From: Calditrichota bacterium
Lineage (GTDB): Bacteria > Calditrichota > Calditrichia > Calditrichales > J004
DNA length: 42,041 bases
Assembly (NCBI GenBank): GCA_024277115.1
Contig: JAJRVW010000036.1
Location: 1-42,041, forward strand
Direction of reading: 5' to 3'
The position numbers and the translations under genes were made by a program. Positions 8,701 through 18,018 of this stretch are shown here, piece by piece. Position 1 is the first letter of the stretch, and every line of letters begins with the position of its first letter. The notes under the pieces were generated by a model. That model was not told the DNA's origin and searched no databases. It saw nothing but the letters and a program-made list of their open reading frames with translations.

Positions 8701-11700
8701 TAACGGTATTTTGGAAGATATATCGACAATTTCCAGCCCCGTGATCCCCCAAAATTTACAATCTGTTGATTATGATTCGGATGGTGATTTAGATCTGCTG
8801 GCTTCCGAACAGGTTACAGGTTCATCATCATGGGTGATTTTTGAAAATGTTTCCCGTGCGCCTAAAACCTGGTGGGTGGATAGCAAAGCATCAACCGGAG
8901 ATGGAAGCTTTGGTTCGCCTTTTACGTTTATCAACCAGGCCATTGAAAAAAGTTTTGCCGGTGATTCGATCCTGGTCGCCGAGGGCATATTCACTGAAAA
9001 TTTAAAAATTAAACACGATTTATACCTGGCCTCGCAAGATACTTCTCAGGTCGTACTAATGCGTGATTCACAAGATTTGTTTTCCAATATTGTGATGCAG
9101 GTGAGCGGTACACAACTGTTTGAGGCGCATCATATAACTTTTACTGATGATGCGTTACAAGCGGGAACACAAGCATTTTATGCCGAAAACAATGACAGCC
9201 TCGTTTTGGACAATATCCACATTCGCCAGTTTGATAAAGCCGCCCAATTTGAAAACAGCAGAGGAACGCTGAACGCGGTTTTTATCGAAGAAAATGATAA
9301 GGGTATGCTTTTTACAGGCTCTAATATGGCGTTGACAAATGTTGGTTTGGAAAGGAATAAAGAGTTTGGCCTTGCTGCGGATAATTCGACTTTGTCTGTT
9401 TTAAGTTCAGGTTTTCTGGAGAACGGAAGCAATGCCTCGTCGAATAGCGCAGGCCTTCTTGTAACAAATGGCTCTGTTGTTTCGCTGGCCCATGTCGATT
9501 TTTCCTGTAATGGCAATGCAAACATCCAGCTTGATAATGCCTCGCTTGATATGTCTTTTACACTTGTCGGTGAAGCGCTCTCCAATGGTTTGTCGACCGA
9601 TGGGATTGGGGTTGTGGCGCGTAATAATTCGGTTCTAAATGTAGAAAACAGTGTTATTGTAGATAATTTTAAAATAGGCGCAACCATCAATAATAGCCAG
9701 GCAACGATTTTAAATTCCTTAATTGCCAATAATGACTCTTTGTTTGATCAAAATGGCGGTGGCTTGTTTGTAAACAATAGCACGGTGGATGTGCGTAATT
9801 CAATATTGCTTTCAAATAATACAGGATTAAATGTTCAAAGCTCAACCATGGCCATACATTTCAATGATTTTTTTGGAAATAAAACGGCCATCAACGGGGC
9901 ATCGCCCGGCAATGGAAATTTGGCTGTTGACCCGCTTATGGTTTTTCAGTCCAACCCGCTTGGCGCCGATGGTAAAGTCGATGGATTTTATGATTTAAAA
10001 CTCGCACCCGGTTCGGCGTTGATTGATAAAGGCGATCCGACCATAAATAATGGCGATACACAATCGCGTTCGGATATCGGGTTGTATGGCAACCTTGCCC
10101 TGCCCGAAGCGCTCAGCTCGGTTCCGGAAGTCGCAGTCTCACTTGCGGATTCATCTGTTGCATTAAGCTGGCAGCAGCCTTTAACCGAAGAAGCCGGCCT
10201 TTTTAGCGGGACGGTTATTTTTAGGGACACACTTGCCTTGTTTGAGCCGGACACATCAAATATTTATAAATTTATTCCGGCAGGTAATTCAACTTTTACC
10301 GATTCTGATCTTGGTTTTGGCAAAGAGTTTTATTATCGGTTTGCCTTTATAGACAGTAATGGCGCGGCAAATGCGTACACATCTGCATTGCAGGGGCGTA
10401 TCGATTTTAAAGAAATAAATGCTTCCATTTCTGATTTTTCTGTTCAGGTTGGCCAAGGGGATTCCTTAAGCAGGCCAATCACAATCTCAAATGTGGGCAC
10501 AGTGCCTGTAACGGTTGTTGCCGATGAAAATTTACCTGGTTGGCTGCGCGTGTTTCCTAAAAAGCGTCTTTTGCAGCGTGGTGAAAGTGCCGCTTTTCTT
10601 TTAGGATTTGATGCAACGGGATTAAAAAACGATTCGCTTTACACGACCAGTTTAAAATTTGTTACCGAAGAAGATGCGACCATCGCCAGTATAGTTGGTG
10701 TTCAGATGCTTGTTTCTTACAGGGATTTACTGGCGCCAAAAACAACTTTATTCCGATTGTACCCGGACACCATTCGTCAGGCGAGCCTCTCTTTTAGTTT
10801 CGGTGCAAATGATACAATCAACAGCACAATTGGCACGCCCTTAAATTTAATGCGCTATATTTACAGGTTTAGTAAAATTATGGATGGCCAACCCACTGTT
10901 CTTGAATCGGATACAACAATCACGCAAAGGCTTGATTTTTATCCCCTTGAAAATGGAAAATATCTTTTTCAGGTTGCGGCCCTCGATACCGCCGGCAATG
11001 GCGCTATTGGTTTAAACAGCAAATCGGTTTCTGTAGATGTAAGTTCTGGGACATTGGATATATTTGATGATTTCTGGCAGATGGTGACTTTGCCCCGGCA
11101 GATAATCGGTTCGGGCATACAGATAAAAGCCAACAGTTTAAAAGCGCTGAGCAATTGGCAGGATGGCCGTTATGTAACGGCATCGCCGGATTCGGTTTTA
11201 CCGGGCAGGGCTTATTGGGCGTTTACTACAAAGAAAATTGAGGTCGACTTAAACAGCTATCAGCAAATTACCGCAGAAAAGGATTTTAGTGTTGACCTTC
11301 AAAAAGGCTGGAACATGATCGGTAATCCGTGGTCCTGGAATATTGACCTTGAGAAAAGCATTTTTACAACCGAATCAGGCGTATCGTTTAATTATGATGA
11401 GGCTGTGAAAGACAGCCTGGTTAACCCCAGTACTTTTTATTGGAAAGCTTCACGTTTTACCCGTCAGTATAAAAATGAAGAAAGTGGTATGTTAAAGGCA
11501 AACAGGGGTTATTGGCTTCTGGTCAGCCAACCGCTTTCCGTCCGCTTTAACCCACAGCCTCTGGTTCTTTTTGAAGATACTTCTTTGCCAAAGTCTACCC
11601 GGGCCATAGCTGTAAACGAACAGGATGCGCTTATCCGTTTAAAAGTTAAACAAGGCCATTCTGAAGATAACGACAATTATTTTGGCCTCTGTTTAAATAA

Positions 11701-12352
11701 ATCGGACTATCCTTATTTTTATCAGGGCGCGTTGGAACCACCGGCGATTTCGGATAATATCCGGCTTTTTTCCAGACGGGGCGGCCAGCAATATACTACA
11801 AACCTTGTTGCATTTAACACGATAAAATCGGAGCAGGTATGGGATTTGGTAATTGAAGGGAACACACTGAAGGAAGAAAGTATTGTCAGTTGGGAAAACC
11901 TGAATGGCGGGGCGCAGACCTATTTCTTTTTGTACCATCTGGAAAGCGGCGAATGGTTTAATATAAATGAACGCGATTCATTTAAAATTGAAAATAGTAA
12001 AGAAAAGAACCATTTTAAATTATATGCCACGGCCAATGAAAACTTTAAACCGGAAATATTGCCAACAAAATTTGCTCTCTCTCAAAATTATCCTAATCCG
12101 TTTAATCCGTCCACAAAGATTAAACTTTCCATTCCGTTTTTTGCAGATAATGTCGATGTAAACCTTGATATTTATGATGTGCTCGGAAGAAAAGTAAAAA
12201 ATCTATTAAACCGTAAGGTAAAAAGTGGCGATTTAGAAATCACATGGACAGGCAAAAACGATCTTGGTAAACAAGTTGCAAGCGGTATTTATTTTTACCG
12301 TTTATCTGCCGGGAAGTTTGTAAAGTCTAAAAAGATGATCCTGCTTAGATAA
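5750..12352 (+). CDS. Giant secreted beta-helix / FG-GAP protein with C-terminal sorting domain
   Basis: About 2200 residues. An N-terminal signal peptide ends near NALSA. Residues about 30-430 form a right-handed parallel beta-helix opening with the WVSPTGNN..GT..NPYKTI pattern and containing six GGA/GGG turns (for example NNGGAIAL, SDGGAVYL, NDGGAAF). An SbsA-like Ig domain follows (about 590-690). Six FG-GAP/VCBS-type calcium-binding loops such as DLNNDGLNE, DFNSDGYND and DYDSDGDLD lie at about 705-1010. A second beta-helix (about 1040-1430) restarts with the WWVDSKAS..G..SPFTFI pattern, then fibronectin/Ig-like domains. KGWNMIGNPW is near 1853. The tail from about 2107 reads SQNYPNPFNPSTKI..YFYRL, a type IX-secretion or FlgD-Ig-like sorting domain. 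Likely surface-attached or released; ligand unknown. The frame is intact throughout, which argues for selection. Confidence 0.85.
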   Translation: MQFSRIRSFYIILGCIYLFGVGGFVTNALSATLWVSPTGNNVSGTGTKANPYKTISFAINLVSQSDTVRVVEGIYIENLSILNKPDFVLQGETTLNKPQIIGVSNAPTINIDPGLLNSTRAMRIENFIITHSSGIDGNGIRAFNSSFTLANCEIIDNETNNQGAGIWISSDKAGIKPLLENNIITQNTGGTGTGIYCENTAIEIIQNDISENDALANNGGAIALINSFDVTIKQNSFYNNSADSGGAVFINTLNGLSVNSFFEGNVLYENAAASDGGAVYLKGSTVVWKFASNTFAENSAANDGGAAFVEASATIFFRENNIITRNSAGNNGGAIAFVNVPSAINVWSNTITGNKAFNNGGGLYFDNVNTVSVGGAANLSNNIFHNQDKNQLNNITSSTSIISLNLSRNYWGFADQSQILQQFTIPNINTSWEIFNSAPTDVKIKLFMPQKNIWFADGKIAFGLGQFVPQGDSTLTVRTHPDTSFSINGIQQYLPKMYNFDWSGVTMPVADAKISLFLDKSELAALDNPFPQSLQLLELQDTTWTVAATTVNTDGSEISADLPSFAVTRYTIGLDLSSLFLVEPKPNKADVNKDKPFRIKFQVEMDETTLIEENIGVHGSFSGDLNFTSFFDVSGNSLYLNVPDALQAGETVTVTLTDSVKTKSNTSLDPGYQWRFQISAFRGSAQFQQVGIPQSRSGDNLYVFNDFNKDQLPELIELSGQTLTVFSNSGGSYIVENTQDIGSDFSQIKLADLNNDGLNEIIVFNNTDILAYSYDTAGGFAPAFSKNLTNNGTLMDAVIADFNNDLVQDMAVLVDQSDFSQINCYYGDMSSGQYDFGLIAPVVLNGPADQFADTDWDNDGLFDLIASNGTDGSNIARIINQKTSFTSFFNTLPEISSQAIVTTANVWEDGTFPNSDEIIIAGTGGGLNLLKFFNLDENGFLVEAYRREFSSAIIALTAADFNSDGYNDLAVGFANNDISFLLSNNGILEDISTISSPVIPQNLQSVDYDSDGDLDLLASEQVTGSSSWVIFENVSRAPKTWWVDSKASTGDGSFGSPFTFINQAIEKSFAGDSILVAEGIFTENLKIKHDLYLASQDTSQVVLMRDSQDLFSNIVMQVSGTQLFEAHHITFTDDALQAGTQAFYAENNDSLVLDNIHIRQFDKAAQFENSRGTLNAVFIEENDKGMLFTGSNMALTNVGLERNKEFGLAADNSTLSVLSSGFLENGSNASSNSAGLLVTNGSVVSLAHVDFSCNGNANIQLDNASLDMSFTLVGEALSNGLSTDGIGVVARNNSVLNVENSVIVDNFKIGATINNSQATILNSLIANNDSLFDQNGGGLFVNNSTVDVRNSILLSNNTGLNVQSSTMAIHFNDFFGNKTAINGASPGNGNLAVDPLMVFQSNPLGADGKVDGFYDLKLAPGSALIDKGDPTINNGDTQSRSDIGLYGNLALPEALSSVPEVAVSLADSSVALSWQQPLTEEAGLFSGTVIFRDTLALFEPDTSNIYKFIPAGNSTFTDSDLGFGKEFYYRFAFIDSNGAANAYTSALQGRIDFKEINASISDFSVQVGQGDSLSRPITISNVGTVPVTVVADENLPGWLRVFPKKRLLQRGESAAFLLGFDATGLKNDSLYTTSLKFVTEEDATIASIVGVQMLVSYRDLLAPKTTLFRLYPDTIRQASLSFSFGANDTINSTIGTPLNLMRYIYRFSKIMDGQPTVLESDTTITQRLDFYPLENGKYLFQVAALDTAGNGAIGLNSKSVSVDVSSGTLDIFDDFWQMVTLPRQIIGSGIQIKANSLKALSNWQDGRYVTASPDSVLPGRAYWAFTTKKIEVDLNSYQQITAEKDFSVDLQKGWNMIGNPWSWNIDLEKSIFTTESGVSFNYDEAVKDSLVNPSTFYWKASRFTRQYKNEESGMLKANRGYWLLVSQPLSVRFNPQPLVLFEDTSLPKSTRAIAVNEQDALIRLKVKQGHSEDNDNYFGLCLNKSDYPYFYQGALEPPAISDNIRLFSRRGGQQYTTNLVAFNTIKSEQVWDLVIEGNTLKEESIVSWENLNGGAQTYFFLYHLESGEWFNINERDSFKIENSKEKNHFKLYATANENFKPEILPTKFALSQNYPNPFNPSTKIKLSIPFFADNVDVNLDIYDVLGRKVKNLLNRKVKSGDLEITWTGKNDLGKQVASGIYFYRLSAGKFVKSKKMILLR

Positions 12353-12452
12353 AACAATCCGGCTTCTCCTTTATAGGGGAGTCAAGTGCCATCAGATGAA
12401 AAAACCAAATACTTTCTAACCCGCAATATAACCTTGTGTTAAAGGAAAAACT

Positions 12453-13904
12453 ATGAAACGTCTTCAATATTTATTTCTGATCATGTTATTTATGGCCACG
12501 GCAGTTTCCGCGCAAAAACAAAGTTCCGGTAAAATAAAATTTGTAATCGGTGATGTACAGCTGCTGCCTGCTAAAAAAACATCATGGGTAAAAGCCAGGA
12601 TTAAAGGGCGTGTATTTGAAGGCGACCGGATCAAAACGGGCGGTAACTCCCGGGTGGAAATTGAAATGCCCGATGGCTCGCAGTTACGAATCGACCAAAG
12701 CACCATCTTTGATATTAAAGAAATAAAAACAAAAGAAGAAGATGGTGAAGATAAGATGTCTTTTTCTTTATGGGCCGGTAATATTTGGGCAAAGTTTAAA
12801 AAAGTGGTCAGCGGCCGTCAAAGCCGGAGGATAGAAAGCCCGAGTGCGGTTGTGGCCATCCGGGGTACAGAGCTTGAGGTAAATGTAGATAAACAGCTAA
12901 CCACAAAAGTAAGTGTGACCGAAGGGCTTGTTGCCGTTACTTCCAAAGATGCAGACGGCCAGGTATTGGTTGGGGCAAACCAGCAAACTATTGTACATAA
13001 AGGGCAAGCGCCAAGTAAACCCGCACAATCTTCCGGGCAAAACCCCGCGCCAAACCTAAAAAACTTTGCATTGCAATTGGATAAAATCCCTGTCCAGCAA
13101 AATGATCCTGCTGTATTGGGAAGCGGTGTAAAAGTAAGTGGGCGTACGGTTCCCGGCGCGCGTGTTATGGCCGAGGGCAAACCTTTAAATGTGGCGCCAA
13201 ATGGGCAGTTTTCGGGACGGGTAAATGTGCGCGAAGGTTTTAATACTATCCGTGTAACTGCAGAAAAAAATGGAAAATCCACAGCTCAGACTTTACGATT
13301 ATTTGTAAATACCCGTCGTCCTCAAATCCAACTTTCCACACCGTTGGTAAGTGGGTTCTTAAACAGGCGTGATTATAGTTTAAGCGGCGCTGTTTTTGAT
13401 GAAACGCCACTGGACAAAGTAAAGGTTTATTTTAATGGCGATGAAGTGGCCGAGGTTAGGGGACGCGGTACGTTTAACCGTACAATTATCCTACACGAAG
13501 GGCGCAATGATATCAAAATTGTCGCAGTTGACCTTTCTAAAAATTCCAAAGAAATTGCCGAGCATATTTTTCTTGATACGGTTAAGCCCATCATTACAAT
13601 TACCGAGCCGGCTCAAAAAAACTTTATCCGCCTGCAACCGCCGCCACACCCGGGCAACATAAATAAAGACCGCAGAAACAGGCTCTCCCAGATCATACGC
13701 GGGGTAATTATCGATCCCGAACCATCATCGCGTTTAAAACGAGTTTTAATTAACGGTAAAGAAATTAAACCAAATACCGATGGTAGTTTTGAAACAGAAA
13801 TCTTTGTGACAAGTGGCGAAAATATACTAAGGATTGTGGTGGAAGACCTGGCAGGCAACATCACAATCGATAATTCACGACGCATAATTATCCGGAATTT
13901 TTAA
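12453..13904 (+). CDS. FecR domain protein with Ig-like repeats
   Basis: An exported 483-residue protein with a signal peptide ending SAQ. Residues about 25-190 are a FecR domain: G..G.RVEIEMPDGSQLRIDQST, then RRIESPSAVVAIRGTELEVNV..TKVSVTEGLVAV. Here it is not a sigma-factor regulator (no membrane helix, no ECF sigma gene nearby), but the stand-alone periplasmic or surface type. Residues about 215-480 contain three Ig-like units with recurrent motifs (PNGQFSGRVNVREGFNTI, GTFNRTIILHEGRNDIKIV, DGSFETEIFVTSGENIL), resembling glucodextranase-B-like Ig folds. It follows the giant protein by 100 bp with its own AAGGA site, and precedes a barrel gene by 9 bp, so the three may form a surface complex; that is inference. 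Confidence 0.85.
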   Translation: MKRLQYLFLIMLFMATAVSAQKQSSGKIKFVIGDVQLLPAKKTSWVKARIKGRVFEGDRIKTGGNSRVEIEMPDGSQLRIDQSTIFDIKEIKTKEEDGEDKMSFSLWAGNIWAKFKKVVSGRQSRRIESPSAVVAIRGTELEVNVDKQLTTKVSVTEGLVAVTSKDADGQVLVGANQQTIVHKGQAPSKPAQSSGQNPAPNLKNFALQLDKIPVQQNDPAVLGSGVKVSGRTVPGARVMAEGKPLNVAPNGQFSGRVNVREGFNTIRVTAEKNGKSTAQTLRLFVNTRRPQIQLSTPLVSGFLNRRDYSLSGAVFDETPLDKVKVYFNGDEVAEVRGRGTFNRTIILHEGRNDIKIVAVDLSKNSKEIAEHIFLDTVKPIITITEPAQKNFIRLQPPPHPGNINKDRRNRLSQIIRGVIIDPEPSSRLKRVLINGKEIKPNTDGSFETEIFVTSGENILRIVVEDLAGNITIDNSRRIIIRNF

Positions 13905-13913
13905 TTTAATAGC

Positions 13914-15641
13914 ATGAAAAAATATCTCGTACTCTACCTATTCTTTCCAGTATTTCTATTTGCTCAGCAAAATATTGATGTTACAGGACGCGTCTCCTTA
14001 AATGTCCTTAATTTTGATTATAATGAAAACTCCGATATTAAACCGGACAGCGTTGATAGCGATACATATTCCAAAACATCCATTGTGCCCGGCTTAAGCC
14101 AATACCTAAATTTATCCATCTTTGCGCGTACCCCAACAATCGACATGAGTTTATTAGGTGATATCCGCAATGATAAATGGAGCCGGTTAGATTTTAACAG
14201 CCATAATGATATTAAGCGTTTAAGTTTAAGTTTGCGCTTTATGGGCCACGAAGTTGTGCTTGGTGATTTTTACGAATCCGGGTCGGAATTCTTTTTACAA
14301 AGTCGTGAAATTCGTGGTGGAAAAGTAAACCTGGCTTTTGATAATGTCTGGGGGAAAAAATCTTTTATTGAGGTTAGGGCGCTCGGCGGATTATCGGAAC
14401 GGGTATCCCGAATTGGTTCCCGCTTAGACGGTATTTATAAACAATATGAAACAAGTGGCCAGTTTAGAAGATATATCGGGGCTGTCTCGGCAAAGGGCGG
14501 CGAGCGTGGTTTATACAAATTAGGCCTGTATTATTTACAAGCACAAGATGACAGCAATACTGTCAAAAACTCGTTAAACGACCCGATTGGCAATCAAAAT
14601 TTTGGAGCAGACGCTTCCGTGTTTTTATGGGATAACCACATCCAGCTTTTTGGTGAAGGTTATTTAAGCACAAAAGATACTTTGGCCCTTGGCAGCAGCA
14701 CGGACAACACATATAAAGGTGGTGTTGATTTTAGATACGAGCAATTCAAATTTGTTGCATTTTATCAACGCTTGGGATTTAATTATTATACCGCCGGCTA
14801 TCCATTTCTGTTAAATGATAAAGAAGGGTTTCGTGTGCAAAGTGCATATAATTTCCCCGGTGTTTTATTGTTTAGTATCGATGGCGAACAATATGAAAAT
14901 AACCTTGAAGGCGATAAGAGTCTTCCGACTACAAAAACCCGAATCGGGGATATTTCTGTTACAGCAGGCATAAAAAACTTTCCAGAAGTAACCGTACTTT
15001 TTGGCTTTCGCGATGATATTAGCGGATCGGTTTTTAACAGTGAAGCACAGGAAACCAAAACAAATAAAATTTCCCGGAAATGGGAAGCGCGCGTGTCGCA
15101 TAATTTTAGTGTAAACCGGCTTTCATTGACCACCATTTATCTTGATCTGGAAGATGTAAGTAAAATACCGGGCGGTGCGCCACTTGGTACAGAACAATTT
15201 ATTGCCAGCCTGAACTTTTATACCCGGCCAACCAACAATTTTTATTTTTCGGGCGGTGGCGTATATAGCCGTTTGTTGTTGACAGATTCAAAATCTAATA
15301 ATAATTATTTTCTTTATCAAAGCAGCCGATGGGACATCCTGCCACGTGAACTAATTTTTGAATCAACCATAAATTATTCGTTAAACCAGGCAGCAAACGG
15401 TGGAGATGATGACCTGATAAATAATTATTGGCAGGCGGATGGCCGTGTATCGTTAGAATATTTCTTTATTGATAATATTGCGTTAAAACTTATCGCAGGG
15501 ACCAATTCCCGGCAAATGAACTTCTCAACGGCTGAGGCGCTTGCCGTACTCCAAAACCCCGATGTAGAACCTACCTTTTTTAATGGCAACGAATCTTATA
15601 ATGCTTTAATTTATGGCCTTGAAGTAAATTGGATGTTTTAG
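13914..15641 (+). CDS. Putative outer-membrane beta-barrel protein
   Basis: A 575-residue protein with a signal peptide ending FLFAQ. The body is rich in alternating aromatic and polar residues in short strands (for example SLSLRFMGHEVVLGDFYE, GLYKLGLYYLQAQDDS, FVAFYQRLGFNYYTAGY), and the last residue is Phe in LEVNWMF, both typical of outer-membrane barrels inserted by BamA. I do not recognise a named family. It starts 9 bp after the FecR-type gene without its own clear Shine-Dalgarno, so translation is probably coupled. It could anchor or export the FecR-like protein, but nothing in the sequence proves this. Confidence 0.65.
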   Translation: MKKYLVLYLFFPVFLFAQQNIDVTGRVSLNVLNFDYNENSDIKPDSVDSDTYSKTSIVPGLSQYLNLSIFARTPTIDMSLLGDIRNDKWSRLDFNSHNDIKRLSLSLRFMGHEVVLGDFYESGSEFFLQSREIRGGKVNLAFDNVWGKKSFIEVRALGGLSERVSRIGSRLDGIYKQYETSGQFRRYIGAVSAKGGERGLYKLGLYYLQAQDDSNTVKNSLNDPIGNQNFGADASVFLWDNHIQLFGEGYLSTKDTLALGSSTDNTYKGGVDFRYEQFKFVAFYQRLGFNYYTAGYPFLLNDKEGFRVQSAYNFPGVLLFSIDGEQYENNLEGDKSLPTTKTRIGDISVTAGIKNFPEVTVLFGFRDDISGSVFNSEAQETKTNKISRKWEARVSHNFSVNRLSLTTIYLDLEDVSKIPGGAPLGTEQFIASLNFYTRPTNNFYFSGGGVYSRLLLTDSKSNNNYFLYQSSRWDILPRELIFESTINYSLNQAANGGDDDLINNYWQADGRVSLEYFFIDNIALKLIAGTNSRQMNFSTAEALAVLQNPDVEPTFFNGNESYNALIYGLEVNWMF

Positions 15642-15859
15642 TTTAAATTATTTTCTTGTAAAATACTTCCTTACAAATATTAGATGGATTTGATTTTATA
15701 ATTGCAGAATCGGGTCACCGTGCCATGCTTTTCTGTTTTAAATAAAATTAGTCTTCATTGTCCCCTCAAAAAAAATATACATCGGCGGGGTTAAATTTAA
15801 TGTTTGCTGTTGAGGTTAATATGCAGATTGATTTATACCTGTTTTGTATGGAGTTGTAA
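15642..15859. other. Intergenic, AT-rich
   Basis: No ORF or strong hairpin seen. GGAG at 15850-15853 is the ribosome site of the following dehydrogenase gene. Confidence 0.5.
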
Positions 15860-17023
15860 ATGTTTCTAGGTGTTGATTATTATAGAATAGCAGACCTGTT
15901 GTCTGAAGATGAACGGATGATTCAACAAACCGTCCGGGAATTTGTGGATGAGCAGTTCATGCCCGTAATTCAAAAGCATCATCGTGAGAGCACTTTCCCA
16001 ATGGAAATTATTCCCAAGCTTGGTGCGTTGGGCTTCTTAGGTGTTACCGTCCCGGAAGAGTTTGGCGGCCCCGGCCTCTCAAATCTTGTTTATGGAATAG
16101 TGATGCAGGAATTAGAACGTGGTGATACAGGGCTACGATCCTTCGCTTCGGTGCAAGGCAGTTTGGTCATGTTTCCCATAAAAGCGTATGGCTCGCCCGA
16201 ACAGAAAAAACAATGGTTACCCAAACTGGCATCGGGGGAGAAAATTGGTTGCTTCGGTTTAACAGAACCTGATTTTGGCTCTAATCCTGGCGGGATGCTT
16301 ACAAATGCAAAAAAGACCACAGATGGCTGGCTTCTAAATGGCGCAAAAATGTGGATAACAAACGGATCAATCGCCGATGTAGCCGTAATTTGGGCACGGA
16401 CCGATGAAGGAGTCAATGGTTTTTTGGTGGAAAAAGGGATGCCCGGTTTTACAGCTTCCAAGCTAGATGGAAAATTTTCACTACGCGCTTCGGATACGGC
16501 AGAACTTAGTTTTCAGGATTGTTTTGTACCGGAAGAAAACAGGTTGCCAAATATCCGGGGGCTAAAAGGGCCGCTATCCTGCCTAAACGAAGCACGTTTT
16601 GGGATAGCATGGGGCGTTGTGGGTGCGGCAATGGCTTGTTATGATGAAGCGCTTTCTTATTCAAAAAACCGTATTCAATTTAACCGGCCAATCGCCGGCT
16701 TCCAGTTAACACAAGAAAAACTTGTTGAAATGGTCACAGAAATAACCAAGGCACAGTTGTTAAATTATCAATTGGGGCGGATGAAAGATGAAGGCAAAGC
16801 AAAACATTATCATGTCTCCCTGGCAAAAAGAAATAATGTTAACAATGCCTTAAAAATTGCACGCTCGGCCCGTACAATTTTAGGTGCCAATGGAATCTCG
16901 GATGAATATCAGGCAATGCGCCATGCCATGAACCTTGAATCCGTTTTAACATACGAGGGGACACATGAGATTCATACCCTTATTGTTGGAGAAAATATAA
17001 CCGGTGAAAGTGCATTTAAATGA
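15860..17023 (+). CDS. Acyl-CoA dehydrogenase, glutaryl-CoA dehydrogenase type
   Basis: A flavin (FAD) enzyme of 387 residues, the usual length. The sequence follows glutaryl-CoA dehydrogenase rather than straight-chain enzymes: TGLRSFASVQGSLVM near residue 90 carries the Arg-Ser that binds the second carboxylate, GCFGLTEPDFGSNPGGM is the flavin/substrate loop, and KFSLRAS, LNEARFGIAWG and RNNVNNALKIAR follow the family. The catalytic base is the Glu of YEGTHEIHTLI near residue 365, and NGISDEYQAMRHAMNLE precedes it. Known members oxidise and decarboxylate glutaryl-CoA to crotonyl-CoA in lysine and tryptophan breakdown. No other genes of that route are adjacent, so the substrate is inferred from motifs. 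The ATG has GGAG six bases upstream. Its last four bases overlap the response regulator start. Confidence 0.9.
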   Translation: MFLGVDYYRIADLLSEDERMIQQTVREFVDEQFMPVIQKHHRESTFPMEIIPKLGALGFLGVTVPEEFGGPGLSNLVYGIVMQELERGDTGLRSFASVQGSLVMFPIKAYGSPEQKKQWLPKLASGEKIGCFGLTEPDFGSNPGGMLTNAKKTTDGWLLNGAKMWITNGSIADVAVIWARTDEGVNGFLVEKGMPGFTASKLDGKFSLRASDTAELSFQDCFVPEENRLPNIRGLKGPLSCLNEARFGIAWGVVGAAMACYDEALSYSKNRIQFNRPIAGFQLTQEKLVEMVTEITKAQLLNYQLGRMKDEGKAKHYHVSLAKRNNVNNALKIARSARTILGANGISDEYQAMRHAMNLESVLTYEGTHEIHTLIVGENITGESAFK

Positions 17024-18018
17024 CCAATGAATTAAGCAGTAAAGTTCTGTTAGTTGAAGATGAGCCTGTTACAAACCGGGCTATTTGTCAATCGTTCGAA
17101 AAGTACAACTACACGTATGTAAGTGTTGCCAACTTAAACGAAGCTTTGGACAAAGTAAAAACAGAACATTTTGACATTATTTTTTCCGACATTGTCTTGC
17201 CCGATGGGTCCGGCTTGGAACTTTTGGATACGGTCCACGACTATTTATTAAACGTCCCCTTTGTGATTATTACCGCTTCTGAAAATGATCAGCTTGTACA
17301 AACGGCGTTAAACAGAGGTGCAACGGATTTTTTATCCAAGCCCTTTAACCTTCAAAATATTCCTACCATCATCAAACGTAATATTGAACGCAAACGAATC
17401 GAGCACGAACGACAAAACCCCAGAAATGTCAAAGCTTTGCTCAAAGCAATTAAAGCATTGATCAGCGCGCTTGAAGCGAAAGACAGCTATACATCCGGGC
17501 ACTCTCTTCGTGTGGCCCATTATGCAAAATTGATGGGCAACGAAATGAATTTGTCCGAGGATGAAATATATTGCCTCAACCTTTCGGCCATTCTGCATGA
17601 TATTGGAAAAATTGGCTTGCCCGACCATATTCTAAAAAAGAGCAGTTCACTTCTTGAGAGCGAGTACCACACAGCTAAAGAGCATCCCTTGATCGGCAGT
17701 AAAATTGTTGGAAATATCGACGAACTTTTTGAAGTGGCGGCCATCATCCGGCATCATCATGAACGGTTTGATGGCCGGGGTTATCCTGACGGCTTAAAAG
17801 GTGAAGCCATTCCCCTTTTAGCGCGCGTTTTGGCAATTGTTGATGCATACGAAGCCATTGTGTCGCGGAGAAATTACGGAACGGAACTTACACCACAAAA
17901 AGCATTTACCGAGCTGGAAAAAAATGCGGGCAGTCAGTTTGACCCGATGTTAGTGAAAATATTTGTCGGGCTTGGTGAGCATCCGGAATTTTTTAATATA
18001 AAAGATGAATTGATCTAA
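17020..18018 (+). CDS. Response regulator with HD-GYP phosphodiesterase domain
   Basis: A 332-residue cytosolic two-domain protein. Residues 8-125 are a receiver domain with the acidic pair in VLLVEDEP, the phospho-acceptor Asp57 in FSDIVLPDGSG, the conserved Thr in ITAS and Lys in LSKPF. A coiled linker leads to an HD-GYP domain: TSGHSLRVAHYA, the metal-binding pair His193-Asp194 in HDIGKIGLPD, HHHERFDGRGYPDG near 246-258, and ARVLAIVDAYEAI. HD-GYP domains typically hydrolyse cyclic di-GMP; all key residues are present, so activity is likely. The start ATG overlaps the stop of the glutaryl-CoA dehydrogenase gene (ATGA at 17020-17023), giving translational coupling. No histidine kinase is next to it, so the input signal is unknown. 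Confidence 0.92.
   Translation: MTNELSSKVLLVEDEPVTNRAICQSFEKYNYTYVSVANLNEALDKVKTEHFDIIFSDIVLPDGSGLELLDTVHDYLLNVPFVIITASENDQLVQTALNRGATDFLSKPFNLQNIPTIIKRNIERKRIEHERQNPRNVKALLKAIKALISALEAKDSYTSGHSLRVAHYAKLMGNEMNLSEDEIYCLNLSAILHDIGKIGLPDHILKKSSSLLESEYHTAKEHPLIGSKIVGNIDELFEVAAIIRHHHERFDGRGYPDGLKGEAIPLLARVLAIVDAYEAIVSRRNYGTELTPQKAFTELEKNAGSQFDPMLVKIFVGLGEHPEFFNIKDELI

Noticed and set aside
9178-9729. A 183-codon minus-strand open frame inside the giant beta-helix gene
   Set aside because: The plus frame shows periodic beta-helix residues throughout; the minus frame is an antisense shadow caused by codon bias.
12361-12400. Possible terminator after the giant beta-helix gene (CTCC with GGAG near 12366-12381)
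   Set aside because: The stem is only four to five bases with no T-tract, too weak to support.
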